This document shows positions 43,331 to 51,671 of a stretch of DNA of 62,691 bases, piece after piece. Source of the stretch: Archaeoglobus sp. UBA230 (GTDB lineage: Archaea; Halobacteriota; Archaeoglobi; Archaeoglobales; Archaeoglobaceae); assembly GCA_002507545.1 (NCBI GenBank), contig DAVR01000033.1:1195-63885 (forward strand), read 5' to 3'. The notes under the pieces were generated by a model, which did no database searches, had not been told where the DNA came from, and saw only the letters and a list, made by a program, of their open reading frames with translations. The position numbers and the translations under genes are program-made. Position 1 is the stretch's first letter, and each line of letters starts with the position of its first letter.

Positions 43331-44667
43331 TCGAACATCACCCCCCTGTTCAGAATGTTTCTCCTGTCGAGCACACTCTTCAGATCGCGAAGGATCGTGA
43401 TATACCCCCCAATCTCAGAAGAAAGCCAACCCTTCCTCAATCTGCCAATGCCGTGGTGGTGGGTGATATTCCCCCCATTCTTCAAAGAAGTTTCTATGGC
43501 TCGTCTCCATACTTCCCTGTAATACTCCTCAATGTTGACTGGAAAGCCAGCAAAAGTAAAGTAGAAGCAAAGTCCACTCTCGTAAAAATGGGATGCATGG
43601 GCTGATGCTGTAATTGTTCCCTCTACACTTCTGATTGCCTTTATCACCTCATGGTAGAGCTTTTCAGCATCACTCCAGAAGCAGGCAACTTCTATCGTGT
43701 CGAATATGAATCCTAAGGGGACTATTCGAGATATGTCTGATACATTGAACCTCTTATCCAACCATTTCTCGGCGTAGCCCTCCGTAATGTTTCCCCTTAC
43801 GATTTTCTTCGCCATATCTGCTTTTGTTCCTGCCCCTTTTCCTTCAAACACCGCTATCAAGCTGAATTTTTCCGTGTCGAAGTATCTTAAGCTCTCTTCG
43901 TCGTCAAAAATCCTCATCAGTGCGGGTTTAAGACTCATCAGCGCCTTGGCATCTTTAACAGCTTCTCCCATGGTATTGTATTCGACAGAGAGGGTCAGAG
44001 ACTCCTCAGGAAGCTCGAATATCTTCATAATAACCTCTGTAACTACGCCGAGCAAGCCTTCACTCCCGACGAACAGTTTTTTTAAATCAGGCCCCGCCCT
44101 CCTTGGAGTCACCCTCTCTGTAACAATTTCCCCGTCCGGCAAAACAGCAGTTAAGGACACGATAAGGTCCTCGATGTTACCGTAACCGGTAGAGAACTGC
44201 CCGCTTGCAGCGGTTGCGACCCAGCCACCAACGGTTGAGCAGTAAAGACTCTGCGGAGAATGTCGGAGAGTAAAGCCACGATGGTTCAGAATCTTTTCCA
44301 ATCTTCCTCCCACAACTCCTGCTCCGGCCTTGACCATCATGTTTTCAGCATTTATCTCGATATCCTTCAGGAGAAGGGTTGAGAGAGCGATCCCACCCTC
44401 ATAGGGTGTTGCGGCATCAATAACCCCACTTGCCCCTCCAAATATGTATACGGGTATACCATACGCATTTGCAGTTCTTAGAACTATTGACACCTCTTCG
44501 GTACTCTTTGGAAACGCTACAGCATCCGGAAGCGCTGGAGTTTCCCTTTTCAGCAGTTTGTGCAAATGCAGAGGGTTAAAATCCTTGCAGTAGGCAATCT
44601 TGTCTTCTTCGGCAGTTGAAATTTTTATCCCGACGGTTATCAACTCTTCAACTGCCTTTTCTATCAT
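43327..44667 (-). CDS. FAD-linked oxidase (alkylglycerone-phosphate synthase / GlcD-like)
   Basis: The 446-residue flavoprotein is of the PCMH/VAO type. The FAD-binding half spans about 40-220 (IFGGASGVIDAATPYEGGI ... GWVATAASGQFSTGYGNIEDLI). The C-terminal half includes HASHFYESGLCFYFTF and NITHHHGIGRLRKGW, the alkyldihydroxyacetone-phosphate synthase and glycolate oxidase signature. In this operon it most plausibly oxidises sn-glycerol 3-phosphate to DHAP, feeding the GlpC-like protein, although the family also includes D-lactate dehydrogenases. It is coupled to both neighbours by 4-base overlaps. Confidence 0.82.
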   Translation of the reverse strand: MIEKAVEELITVGIKISTAEEDKIAYCKDFNPLHLHKLLKRETPALPDAVAFPKSTEEVSIVLRTANAYGIPVYIFGGASGVIDAATPYEGGIALSTLLLKDIEINAENMMVKAGAGVVGGRLEKILNHRGFTLRHSPQSLYCSTVGGWVATAASGQFSTGYGNIEDLIVSLTAVLPDGEIVTERVTPRRAGPDLKKLFVGSEGLLGVVTEVIMKIFELPEESLTLSVEYNTMGEAVKDAKALMSLKPALMRIFDDEESLRYFDTEKFSLIAVFEGKGAGTKADMAKKIVRGNITEGYAEKWLDKRFNVSDISRIVPLGFIFDTIEVACFWSDAEKLYHEVIKAIRSVEGTITASAHASHFYESGLCFYFTFAGFPVNIEEYYREVWRRAIETSLKNGGNITHHHGIGRLRKGWLSSEIGGYITILRDLKSVLDRRNILNRGVMFD

Positions 44668-44993
44668 CTCTCCTCCACCGCCCTTAATTTTACAGCAGTT
44701 CCGTAAGCGAGCAACTCCGCCGCTCCGGCCATCGTCTGCGATGTCGTGAACCTGACATTCACGACAGCATCAGCACCGAGCCTCTTCGCTTCATTCACCA
44801 TTCTGTTCAGAGCCTCCATTCTGGCATCTCTGAGCATCTCGGTGTATTCCTCAATTTCACCGCCAACGATATTTTTCAAACCGGCAAGGATGTCCTTTCC
44901 GAGATGCTTTGCCCTCACGGTGTTTCCGAACACAACTCCGAGAACCTCTTCAACTTCATAACCCGGAACAAATTCCGTAGTCGTAACAATCAT
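44664..44993 (-). CDS. YbjQ/UPF0145 family protein
   Basis: The 109-residue protein has the family pattern: TTTEFVPGYEVEEVLGVVFGNTVRA at the N-terminus, a central EEYTEMLRDARMEALNRMVNEA helix and GADAVVNVRFTTSQT followed by AELLAYGTAV. The family forms pentameric rings of unknown function and is related to heavy-metal-binding domain proteins. It lies inside the glycerol operon, overlapping genes on both sides by 4 bases, which is odd for an unlinked function. Confidence 0.88.
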   Translation of the reverse strand: MIVTTTEFVPGYEVEEVLGVVFGNTVRAKHLGKDILAGLKNIVGGEIEEYTEMLRDARMEALNRMVNEAKRLGADAVVNVRFTTSQTMAGAAELLAYGTAVKLRAVEER

Positions 44994-45163
44994 TCTTTCA
45001 CCTCTTCTACCTTCTTATCCCTCCCACCAAAAAGGATAAGGGCAATTCCGAGAAGTATGAGGACAGTGTCCAGAATGAAGAGGAAAGGTAGGGTGATCTC
45101 CAGCACAATTCCGGTGACAACAAAACCCAGTCCCCATTTCACGTGGCTTTCCATACTTTGCAT
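44990..45163 (-). CDS. 57-residue two-helix membrane protein
   Basis: This short gene sits between gpsA and ybjQ. The reading frame from ATG 45163 encodes a charged N-terminus, two hydrophobic segments (GLGFVVTGIVLEITL and FLFILDTVLILLGIALILF) with a GG turn, and a basic-acidic tail KKVEEVKE. The stop at 44990-44992 overlaps the ybjQ ATG (4-base ATGA), which argues for real translation and coupling. I recognise no family; it may anchor the operon's soluble redox proteins to the membrane, which is speculation. Confidence 0.72.
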   Translation of the reverse strand: MQSMESHVKWGLGFVVTGIVLEITLPFLFILDTVLILLGIALILFGGRDKKVEEVKE

Positions 45164-45183
45164 GAGTTGGGAAGGATATAAAG

Positions 45184-46209
45184 CTATCCTACAATCAACT
45201 CCTCAAGCACAGCCGGAATGGTTTTGCCCTCATACAGAACTTGATAGATGTTCTTCAGCAGCGGGAACTGTCCCTCATTGGCTCTGCCCTCCGACTCCAG
45301 TTTTCTTAGAAGCTTGTAAGCCATAATAGTCGTTCTGTATCCCTCTATAACGCCTACACCTCTCCTCTTCAGCTCATCAAGTGCCTGCTCGGCTGTGTAA
45401 CCCTTGCCGAGTAGTTCTCCAAGCATTCCGTTTCTTCCACCTCTGAACGTTGCTATCAGATCGCCGAATCCTGAAAGACCGAAAGCTGTCATCTTGTCAC
45501 CACCGAGAAGATGAATGAATGATGCTATCTCGTTAATAGCCTTTGTCGCTATAACCCCTTTTGCATTACTCATCTCAACGTTATGAACACTCTCGTATCC
45601 CCTTATCCATGCAATCGCTATCGAATAAACATTTTTCAGAGCCGAAGTGATCTCCGTTCCTCTGATGTCCTTCGACACTTCAACGCCGTAGTGTTTCGTC
45701 TCAAAGATTCTTTTCATTTCATTAGCCGCTTCAATGCTCACGCTGCTGAAGACAACCTTTGTGGGCATTCTCTTCGCAACCTCTCTTGCAATCGCAGGCC
45801 CTGTTATTGCAACAGTCCTGTCCTTCAAATCCTCTCTGATTCTCCATATCGTTTCAGGAATCGTGAGGATATCTCCATCCACTTCGAGCAATCCCTTTGA
45901 TATTAGAATGAGATACTGCTCTTCCAACATATCCGAAATTCGCTCAAAGACCGGCAAAACACCTTCGGTGCTAACACCGAGCAGTATTACATCAGCATCC
46001 TTCAAGGCATCCTCCAGTTCTTCGGGATGGTATATCTCCACCTTCTCCAGCCTTACACCGATTCGCGGATGTTCCTCTCCAGCTTCAATCTTCTTGAGTA
46101 TTTCAGTATCGAATTCAGTCCCCCAAATCCTTACCTTGTTCCCGTTATCTATCAGCGGAATGGAGAGGGCTGAACCCATCGCTCCCGCTCCAAGAATTGA
46201 AATAATCAT
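45184..46209 (-). CDS. gpsA: NAD(P)-dependent sn-glycerol-3-phosphate dehydrogenase
   Basis: The 341-residue bacterial-type enzyme interconverts DHAP and sn-glycerol 3-phosphate. The Rossmann loop is ILGAGAMGSAL at residues 5-15. GPAIAREVAKR near residue 138 and EITSALKNVYSIAIAW with the catalytic lysine near residue 190 are family hallmarks, as is the C-terminal GFGDLIATFRGGRNG. Archaeal lipids need the opposite isomer (sn-glycerol 1-phosphate), so this enzyme serves glycerol metabolism. It heads an operon ending in glpK. Archaeoglobus fulgidus is known to have such an enzyme with a solved structure. Confidence 0.94.
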   Translation of the reverse strand: MIISILGAGAMGSALSIPLIDNGNKVRIWGTEFDTEILKKIEAGEEHPRIGVRLEKVEIYHPEELEDALKDADVILLGVSTEGVLPVFERISDMLEEQYLILISKGLLEVDGDILTIPETIWRIREDLKDRTVAITGPAIAREVAKRMPTKVVFSSVSIEAANEMKRIFETKHYGVEVSKDIRGTEITSALKNVYSIAIAWIRGYESVHNVEMSNAKGVIATKAINEIASFIHLLGGDKMTAFGLSGFGDLIATFRGGRNGMLGELLGKGYTAEQALDELKRRGVGVIEGYRTTIMAYKLLRKLESEGRANEGQFPLLKNIYQVLYEGKTIPAVLEELIVG

Positions 46210-46253
46210 GTGCTTCCATTCTCACGAAAATTGAAAAGTTTTTCCCCAATCTT

Positions 46254-46262
46254 TTTATAATC
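46254..46262 (+). promoter_or_regulatory. TATA box for the DUF2116 gene
   Basis: TTTTATAAT is centred about 23 bases before the ATG at 46281, implying an essentially leaderless transcript. The promoter is divergent from gpsA. Confidence 0.45.
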
Positions 46263-46280
46263 TACAAACAAGGAAACCCT

Positions 46281-46475
46281 ATGCCGGGTATAATCCCACA
46301 CAGACACTGTGTTGTATGTGGTAAGGCAATCGAACCAGATCAGCAGGTGTGCAGTGAGGAGTGTGAAAAAGTTCTGAACAAGGAGAGAAAGAGGCAGAGA
46401 AACTTCATGGTGTTCATGTTCGTCATACTGCTGCTGTTACTGCTATTCATGTGGCTGCCCTACATTTCAAAGTGA
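46281..46475 (+). CDS. DUF2116 zinc-ribbon membrane protein
   Basis: The 64-residue protein has a treble-clef-like zinc ribbon (HCVVCGKAI ... VCSEECEKVLNKERKRQRN) followed by one membrane helix (FMVFMFVILLLLLLFMWLPYI). This is the DUF2116 family found across archaea. Function is unknown. It may regulate or assemble a membrane complex. Its last 9 bases overlap the end of convergent purF. Confidence 0.85.
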   Translation: MPGIIPHRHCVVCGKAIEPDQQVCSEECEKVLNKERKRQRNFMVFMFVILLLLLLFMWLPYISK

Positions 46476-47843
46476 GTCGTAAATCTCTCCCGGAACTGGG
46501 ACTGGATATCGTTCTGTGAGACAGGCAAGACAGTAATCTTCTCCGCCACCAGCTTTTCTGATAGCTTTTAGAAGTCCTTCAAGGCTGAGATATGCCAGGC
46601 TGTCCGCACCGAGAAGTTTTCCTATTTCCTCAACGCTGTAATTCGCAGCTATTAGTTCCTCTCTTGTTTTCATATCAATGCCAAAGTAGCATGGAGCGAT
46701 AATCGGGGGGCTGCCAATTCTCATGTGCACTTCTTTTGCTCCTGCCTTTTTTATCATCTCGATTATCCTTTTTGACGTTGTGCCCCTCACTATGCTGTCG
46801 TCAATGAGAACTATCCTTTTATCTCTGACGTTCCCTCTAACGACGTTAACCTTCAGCCTGACTGAAGCTTCTCTGAGGGTTTGAACGGGCATTATGAACG
46901 TCCTACCAACGTATCTGTTCTTTATCAGGCTCTCCATGTAGGGTAACTTGGACTCGCTGGCATATCCAATTGCAGCGGTAATTCCGCTATCAGGTACTGC
47001 AGAAACGTAATCTGCTTCTACAGGCGACTCTCTGGCAAGAACTTTGCCCATCTCTGTTCTCGCATCATAGACACTAACACCATCTATTATAGAGTCTGGA
47101 CGGGCGAAGTAAATGTACTCAAAAATGCATGCAGCCATCCTCTTTGGTTCAACTATCTGAACAAATTCAACCTTTCCCTTCTTGATTATAACAGCTTCTC
47201 CCGGCTTTATGTCTCTAAGGAACTTACCACCAATAGCATCAACTGCGCAGCTTTCACTGCAGATCACGAATCCATCATCAACTTCGCCAATGCAGAGGGG
47301 TTTGAAGCCCACGGGGTCGCGGTAGCCTATAACTACATCGTCAATCATCATCGTCAAGGTATAACTTCCGATCAGGATGTTGTTGAGCATTACGAGCGCA
47401 TCCACGACATCTTCCGTCTTCAGCAGAAACTTGGACAAAAGTTGAGCTATAACTTCCGTGTCCGAGTCGGTTGTGAAAACCCTCCCCTCATTCTCCAGTT
47501 CGTTTCTCAGCTGCGCGTAGTTTACAAGATTGCCATTGTGTGCAACAGCAATCGAACCTGCCTTTGACTGAACGACAAAGGGTTGAGCGTTTTCAACCCT
47601 TGACAAACCTGTTGTGGAGTATCTCACATGTCCGATTACCGAATTCCCCGCAAGAGCATCGAAGTCTTCATCACTGAAAACCTCCGTAACCAGCCCCATT
47701 CCCTTTTTGTGTTTGAGTCCACTATCAAATGCTGCTATCCCCGCAGATTCCTGTCCTCGATGCTGAAGGGAGAAAAGGGCGTAATAGGCAAGTCTTGGGG
47801 ATATTTGCGGGTCTACATGATAAACTCCGACAACTCCACACAT
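46467..47843 (-). CDS. purF: Amidophosphoribosyltransferase PurF
   Basis: PurF makes phosphoribosylamine from PRPP and glutamine, the first step of purine synthesis. The 458 residues start MCGVVGV, so Cys2 is the glutaminase nucleophile after Met removal. NGNLVNYAQLRNEL, HVRYSTTG and GSYTLTMM are class II amidotransferase segments. The phosphoribosyl motif VLIDDSIVRGTTS lies near residue 345. Cysteines in PCYFGID and CLACLTERYP fit the [4Fe-4S] cluster of the oxygen-sensitive subgroup. It is the last gene of the Lsm-L37e-purF operon, and its start abuts the L37e stop. Confidence 0.96.
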   Translation of the reverse strand: MCGVVGVYHVDPQISPRLAYYALFSLQHRGQESAGIAAFDSGLKHKKGMGLVTEVFSDEDFDALAGNSVIGHVRYSTTGLSRVENAQPFVVQSKAGSIAVAHNGNLVNYAQLRNELENEGRVFTTDSDTEVIAQLLSKFLLKTEDVVDALVMLNNILIGSYTLTMMIDDVVIGYRDPVGFKPLCIGEVDDGFVICSESCAVDAIGGKFLRDIKPGEAVIIKKGKVEFVQIVEPKRMAACIFEYIYFARPDSIIDGVSVYDARTEMGKVLARESPVEADYVSAVPDSGITAAIGYASESKLPYMESLIKNRYVGRTFIMPVQTLREASVRLKVNVVRGNVRDKRIVLIDDSIVRGTTSKRIIEMIKKAGAKEVHMRIGSPPIIAPCYFGIDMKTREELIAANYSVEEIGKLLGADSLAYLSLEGLLKAIRKAGGGEDYCLACLTERYPVPVPGEIYDSL

Positions 47844-48023
47844 CTACGTTCGATTCTTTTTCTTATTTACCCAATTGTAGCTTCTCAATCTCTTGCTTTT
47901 TCCGAATCCACAAGCAGCACAATAGCCCTTTCTCCTGTGGAAGGAGTGTCTCCCACACCTTCTACATCTAATATGAACCCTTTTCCTTCCCCTTTTACCC
48001 ATCGCAGCAGTTCCGTCTGACAT
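47844..48023 (-). CDS. rpl37e: 50S ribosomal protein L37e
   Basis: The short ORF codes for 59 residues. Read on the minus strand from ATG 48023, it contains [16 protein letters not shown] and YCAACGFG, the two CxxC pairs of the zinc ribbon, then [18 protein letters not shown]. This is the L37e pattern. Length and composition (highly basic) are normal. The ATG overlaps the Lsm stop by 1 base, and the stop at 47844-47846 abuts the purF start. Confidence 0.96.
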   Translation of the reverse strand: MSDGTAAMGKRGRKRVHIRCRRCGRHSFHRRKGYCAACGFGKSKRLRSYNWVNKKKNRT

Positions 48024-48256
48024 CAGTCACCACCCGGTGCAGGTGATACAAAAACGACAGTATCTCCTCTTATAACCACACTGCCTACTTTCCTAACAAC
48101 TTCGCCATTCTGTATCTCCTCAGCATCAAGCAGGACGAGGTTCATATGTATATCGTATCCATCAAGCGTTCCCCTAAACTCTCTCCCTCCTTTCAGCCTT
48201 ACTATCACAGGAGATTTCAGGGATTTGTTCAGAACATCCAGTGGTCTTGGTGGCAT
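48023..48256 (-). CDS. Sm-like RNA-binding protein (Lsm, archaeal Sm1 type)
   Basis: The 77-residue protein forms heptameric rings that bind U-rich RNA. The Sm1 motif is visible ([32 protein letters not shown]), and Sm2 is [13 protein letters not shown]. The N-terminal [10 protein letters not shown] is typical of the archaeal family. The Lsm-L37e pair is a conserved archaeal operon. The promoter lies in the 100-base spacer before the divergent tRNA-Gly. Confidence 0.95.
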   Translation of the reverse strand: MPPRPLDVLNKSLKSPVIVRLKGGREFRGTLDGYDIHMNLVLLDAEEIQNGEVVRKVGSVVIRGDTVVFVSPAPGGD

Positions 48257-48357
48257 GTTCCTACCTCCAGAAATCTTAAAGTGTGTCTAAAAGACCAGTT
48301 ATTTAAAAATATCGCTCTTTCGAAAATGTTTTTAATCCAGTCATTGAGAAAAGCTCA

Positions 48358-48428
48358 GCGCGGGTAGTCTAGCGGTAGGACAACGCCCTTCCGAGGCGTT
48401 AGCCCGGGTTCAAATCCCGGCCCGCGCA
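48358..48428 (+). tRNA. tRNA-Gly (UCC)
   Basis: The acceptor stem GCGCGGG pairs with CCCGCGC. The D arm is GTCT...GGAC, and the anticodon stem ACGCC/GGCGT encloses the loop CTTCCGA with anticodon TCC. The T arm is CCGGG-TTCAAAT-CCCGG, and the discriminator is A. There is no intron. It is followed by a 57-base spacer and the end of the CoA-transferase operon on the other strand. Confidence 0.96.
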
Positions 48429-48485
48429 TTTTGACTTGGATGTGGATTATGGTAAGAGACTCAAAATAAAAAATGGACAGTTCGA

Positions 48486-49664
48486 TCATTTTCCACCCGA
48501 CTCTCTTTTTCTCAGAACCTTGAAGGCTGTATTTGGAATTACAACGTTCTTACCATCCACCTCGAATGTCAGCAGACTCTTCCTTACTCTCCAGTGTTCA
48601 CTCTCAATTACTTCCTTAAGAGGTGTCAGCTTGACGATTATTGGTGTTCCGAGAAATCTGCCGAGGTATCTTCTCCTAACCTTCCTTGCCTTACTTATCA
48701 ACTCGTTGACTGTGTGTTTCCTCAACTCCTTGTTCAGCTCTTCATCCAGCACTTTTATTCTTTCCAGATCATCTGAGATTCTGTCGAGCATGAACTTCCA
48801 GTCGGGCTCAAGGTCCCACCTTCCGATTATTTTAAGCAAAGCCCTGAAATCTGCATCTGTAGGAGTGGCTAAGGCAACATAGCCATCCTTAACCCTATAG
48901 TAGCCGAAGGGGTAGGCTATGTAGTCAACCGTCCCGTATCTTGTCCTTGATTTGCCAAACAGATAGGCCACAACGTAGGGGAAGATGTTAACAATCGCAA
49001 GGGCGTCGTTAGTTGCGATATCCACGAACTGTCCTTTACCACTCTTCGATCGCTCAATCAAAGCCAGCAAAGCGCCTATAGCAGCATTCACCCCGGCCAT
49101 AGTCCATGCCGCCCACATTCCCGCCCTGAGCGGGTATGAGAATTTGTCTGTTAGGTAGGGGTTGCCTATCAGTGAGGGATAACCATTGTAAGCCTGTGCT
49201 GTCAAATCTGAATCAGGAATGTTTGCATTTTCCTTTGCTTTTTCGGTGAAGTGTCCGAATGGTGAAACAGCAACGTAAATTATGGCAGGATTTCTAACTG
49301 AAAGGTGTCGGTAACCAGCACCGGCAGAATCAAGAAAGCCCGGTTGGAGAGCATCAATCACTACATCGCTTTCTGCCATTGTATCTCTGACCTCATCGTT
49401 TATTTCCTCAACTTTCAGTATTTCCTTGTACCTGTTTTCAATGAGATACGGGATTCCCACACCATCTACTTTCACACCATAGGGCGTGATTTCCTTTGCT
49501 GAATCATCAAGCTCAATCCTCACGACTTCAGCGCCGAGTTCTGATAGCATCGCTCCTGCAATTGCACCAGCAAAGTTATCTCCACTTAATTCAACCACTT
49601 TGACATCACTCAATGCTTCGAGTCTGTCATTGGAAGAGAACAGTTTCAGTATGTCACTCTTCAT
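48486..49664 (-). CDS. Class III CoA-transferase (CaiB/BaiF family), second subunit-like
   Basis: The 392-residue protein is a class III CoA-transferase that moves CoA between carboxylic acids through an Asp-linked anhydride. The start VKVVELSGDNFAGAIAGAMLSELGAEVVRIE, then AGYRHLSVRNPAIIYVAVSPFG, DLTAQAYNGYPSL with the candidate catalytic aspartate near residue 155, and RSKSGKGQFVDIA are family blocks. It is more divergent than its neighbour at the N-terminal nucleotide loop. Such pairs resemble BbsE/BbsF, which form heterodimers. I start at ATG 49664, the first one after the preceding stop region; the longer frame overlaps the neighbour. It is the last gene of the seven-gene transport operon. 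Confidence 0.85.
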   Translation of the reverse strand: MKSDILKLFSSNDRLEALSDVKVVELSGDNFAGAIAGAMLSELGAEVVRIELDDSAKEITPYGVKVDGVGIPYLIENRYKEILKVEEINDEVRDTMAESDVVIDALQPGFLDSAGAGYRHLSVRNPAIIYVAVSPFGHFTEKAKENANIPDSDLTAQAYNGYPSLIGNPYLTDKFSYPLRAGMWAAWTMAGVNAAIGALLALIERSKSGKGQFVDIATNDALAIVNIFPYVVAYLFGKSRTRYGTVDYIAYPFGYYRVKDGYVALATPTDADFRALLKIIGRWDLEPDWKFMLDRISDDLERIKVLDEELNKELRKHTVNELISKARKVRRRYLGRFLGTPIIVKLTPLKEVIESEHWRVRKSLLTFEVDGKNVVIPNTAFKVLRKRESGGK

Positions 49665-50967
49665 CCCTTTCACCTCTGAAAACAGGATCATCTTCGCTCC
49701 ATGTTGGTGGTGGAGATGTCCCCGGCATTTCATCCCAGTATCCTATAACGTCCTCTTCCTCAAGCTTAGCTATTTCTTCATTGCTCAAACCCAGCCATTT
49801 CTTTAGAATAAGCCTGTTGTGATACCCCACAGGTCTGCCAAGCCACTTCGTCTCTCCCGGAGTTGAACTCATAGCTATCACGGCTCCGGGGATGTCCAGT
49901 TCACCATAGAGTCTATCCTTTATCCTGACAACGCTTCCTCTCTCCCGCCTCCACTTGTCTTGGTAGATGTCCATATCTTCAAGCACGGGAGATGCTGGAA
50001 AGCCAAGCTCTCTTGCGTAACCCATAATTTCGTCGAGTGTGTGTGACGAGACCCATCTCTCCACGATCTCATTCAACTCCTTTATCCTCTCTTTTTTCAG
50101 CCTGTTGCCATCTTTCAACCCATCTACAACCTTCGCAAGGGCTGAAAACTGCTTTTCGTTCATCACAGCGATGGCCACGAACTTTCCATCAGAGGTTTTG
50201 AATATTCCTGAAGGACTTGCGGTGGGATCAATGTTGCCAGTTTTCCCGATTTCTTCACCTGTAATGCTGTAGTAGGTGATATCATAAAGAAACCTCAAAA
50301 GGGCTTCTGCCTGTGAGATATCTATGTAGACTCCTTTCCCAGTTCTATCTCTCTCGTGAAGGGCTGCGAGAATTGAGGCAACTGCTATCATTGAAGGCAG
50401 GTAATCTCCGAAATAGTCGGGAAGCTTGTAGAACTCGTCAATCTCCTCCCAACCAGTCTTCGTTGCAATGGAGGAAACTCCTTGAGCAGCGATATCGAAG
50501 CTTGGAGCTTTGCTTAAAGGTCCATACTGTCCGTATCCAGAGCAGCTAACGTATATTATCCCCGGATTGACCTTACTAACTGTTGAGTAGCCAATCCCCA
50601 TTGCTTCTGCAAGTCCAGCTCTGAGGTTCTCCACAAAAACATCAGCCCTCTTAACGAGTTCAAAAATCAGTTCTCTCGCCCTCTTGTTTCTGGCATCTGC
50701 GGCGATTATATACTTGTTTGCGTTTATTATTCCATAGACAAGGTTGAGCTTTTTGTAGAACCTTCCCCACACAGCAGCAAATCTGAACCTGTCTCCTTCA
50801 CCGGGAGTCTCAACCTTAACGACTTCAGCTCCGAATTGGGCGAGAATTCTTCCGACATTGGGGCCAAATATGAAGTGGGTCACTTCAACAACCCTTAAGC
50901 CCTTCAGAGGAGCCTCCCTTTTCTCACCCTCAAACAGTGACCTGACATAATCAAAGTAGTCCGTCAT
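49654..50967 (-). CDS. Class III CoA-transferase (CaiB/BaiF family), first subunit-like
   Basis: The 437-residue protein is a canonical class III CoA-transferase. The N-terminal LKGLRVVEVTHFIFGPNVGRILAQFGAEVVKVE, the segment RADVFVENLRAGLAEAMGIGY, the catalytic-type block PSFDIAAQGVSS near residue 160 and RTGKGVYIDISQAEALL are all present. A C-terminal extension with GYWDEMPGTSPPPTW resembles benzylsuccinate- and bile-acid-type members. It lies between livF and the second CoA-transferase, with overlaps of 4 and 11 bases. The acyl substrate probably enters by the linked ABC importer. Confidence 0.9.
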   Translation of the reverse strand: MTDYFDYVRSLFEGEKREAPLKGLRVVEVTHFIFGPNVGRILAQFGAEVVKVETPGEGDRFRFAAVWGRFYKKLNLVYGIINANKYIIAADARNKRARELIFELVKRADVFVENLRAGLAEAMGIGYSTVSKVNPGIIYVSCSGYGQYGPLSKAPSFDIAAQGVSSIATKTGWEEIDEFYKLPDYFGDYLPSMIAVASILAALHERDRTGKGVYIDISQAEALLRFLYDITYYSITGEEIGKTGNIDPTASPSGIFKTSDGKFVAIAVMNEKQFSALAKVVDGLKDGNRLKKERIKELNEIVERWVSSHTLDEIMGYARELGFPASPVLEDMDIYQDKWRRERGSVVRIKDRLYGELDIPGAVIAMSSTPGETKWLGRPVGYHNRLILKKWLGLSNEEIAKLEEEDVIGYWDEMPGTSPPPTWSEDDPVFRGERDEE

Positions 50968-51671
50968 ATGCCAAGATACACCTCCTTAACTCTTTCATCT
51001 TCAGCAAGCCTCTCACTCTCGCCCTCCATAACTATCCTGCCGTTCTCAATAATGTAAGCCCTATCGCTTATTTCCAAAACCCTCGTTGCGTTCTGGTCGG
51101 AGAGCAGTATGGTTATCCCACTATCATCTCTTAGCGATTTCAGAAGATTGTATAACTCCATAACGACCTTTGGAGCCAAACCTAAACTTGGCTCGTCCAC
51201 GAGTAGAAGTTTTGGTGACGACATCAGCGCCCTCGCAATGGTAAGCATCTGCTGCTCCCCACCGCTCAGGGTTCTGCCAAGTTGCATCCTTCTCTCGCTC
51301 AGTCTCGGAAAGATTGAATAAACAAAGTCAAGAGTCTCTTTTCGCTTTCTCCATGCCTCCTTACTTATCGCGCCCATTAGAAGGTTCTCCTCAACTGTCA
51401 GATACGGGAATAATCTTCTTCCCTCTGGTGCTATGGATATTCCTCTCTTTATCACTTCATACGTTGGCAAATCCTCCAGTGAATCGCCATTCATCAGAAT
51501 TTTGCCTTTTTTTGGCTTAACAACTCCGATGATAGAGTTCAATATTGTGCTTTTTCCAGCCCCATTAGGTCCGATAAGCCCCACTATCTCCCCTTCTTCG
51601 ACGGTTATGGAGATATCACTTACAGCCAGAATCTTGCCATACCACACTTCCAGTCCTTCAATCCTGAGCAT
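50964..51671 (-). CDS. livF: Branched-chain-type ABC transporter ATPase LivF-like
   Basis: The 235-residue ABC ATPase is the LivF/BraG type. Walker A is GPNGAGKST near residue 34, the signature is LSGGEQQM near residue 137, and Walker B is LLLVDEPSLGLAPKV. With LivG it powers uptake through LivH/LivM. The stop overlaps the first CoA-transferase start by 4 bases. Substrate is not set by the ATPase. Confidence 0.95.
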   Translation of the reverse strand: MLRIEGLEVWYGKILAVSDISITVEEGEIVGLIGPNGAGKSTILNSIIGVVKPKKGKILMNGDSLEDLPTYEVIKRGISIAPEGRRLFPYLTVEENLLMGAISKEAWRKRKETLDFVYSIFPRLSERRMQLGRTLSGGEQQMLTIARALMSSPKLLLVDEPSLGLAPKVVMELYNLLKSLRDDSGITILLSDQNATRVLEISDRAYIIENGRIVMEGESERLAEDERVKEVYLGI

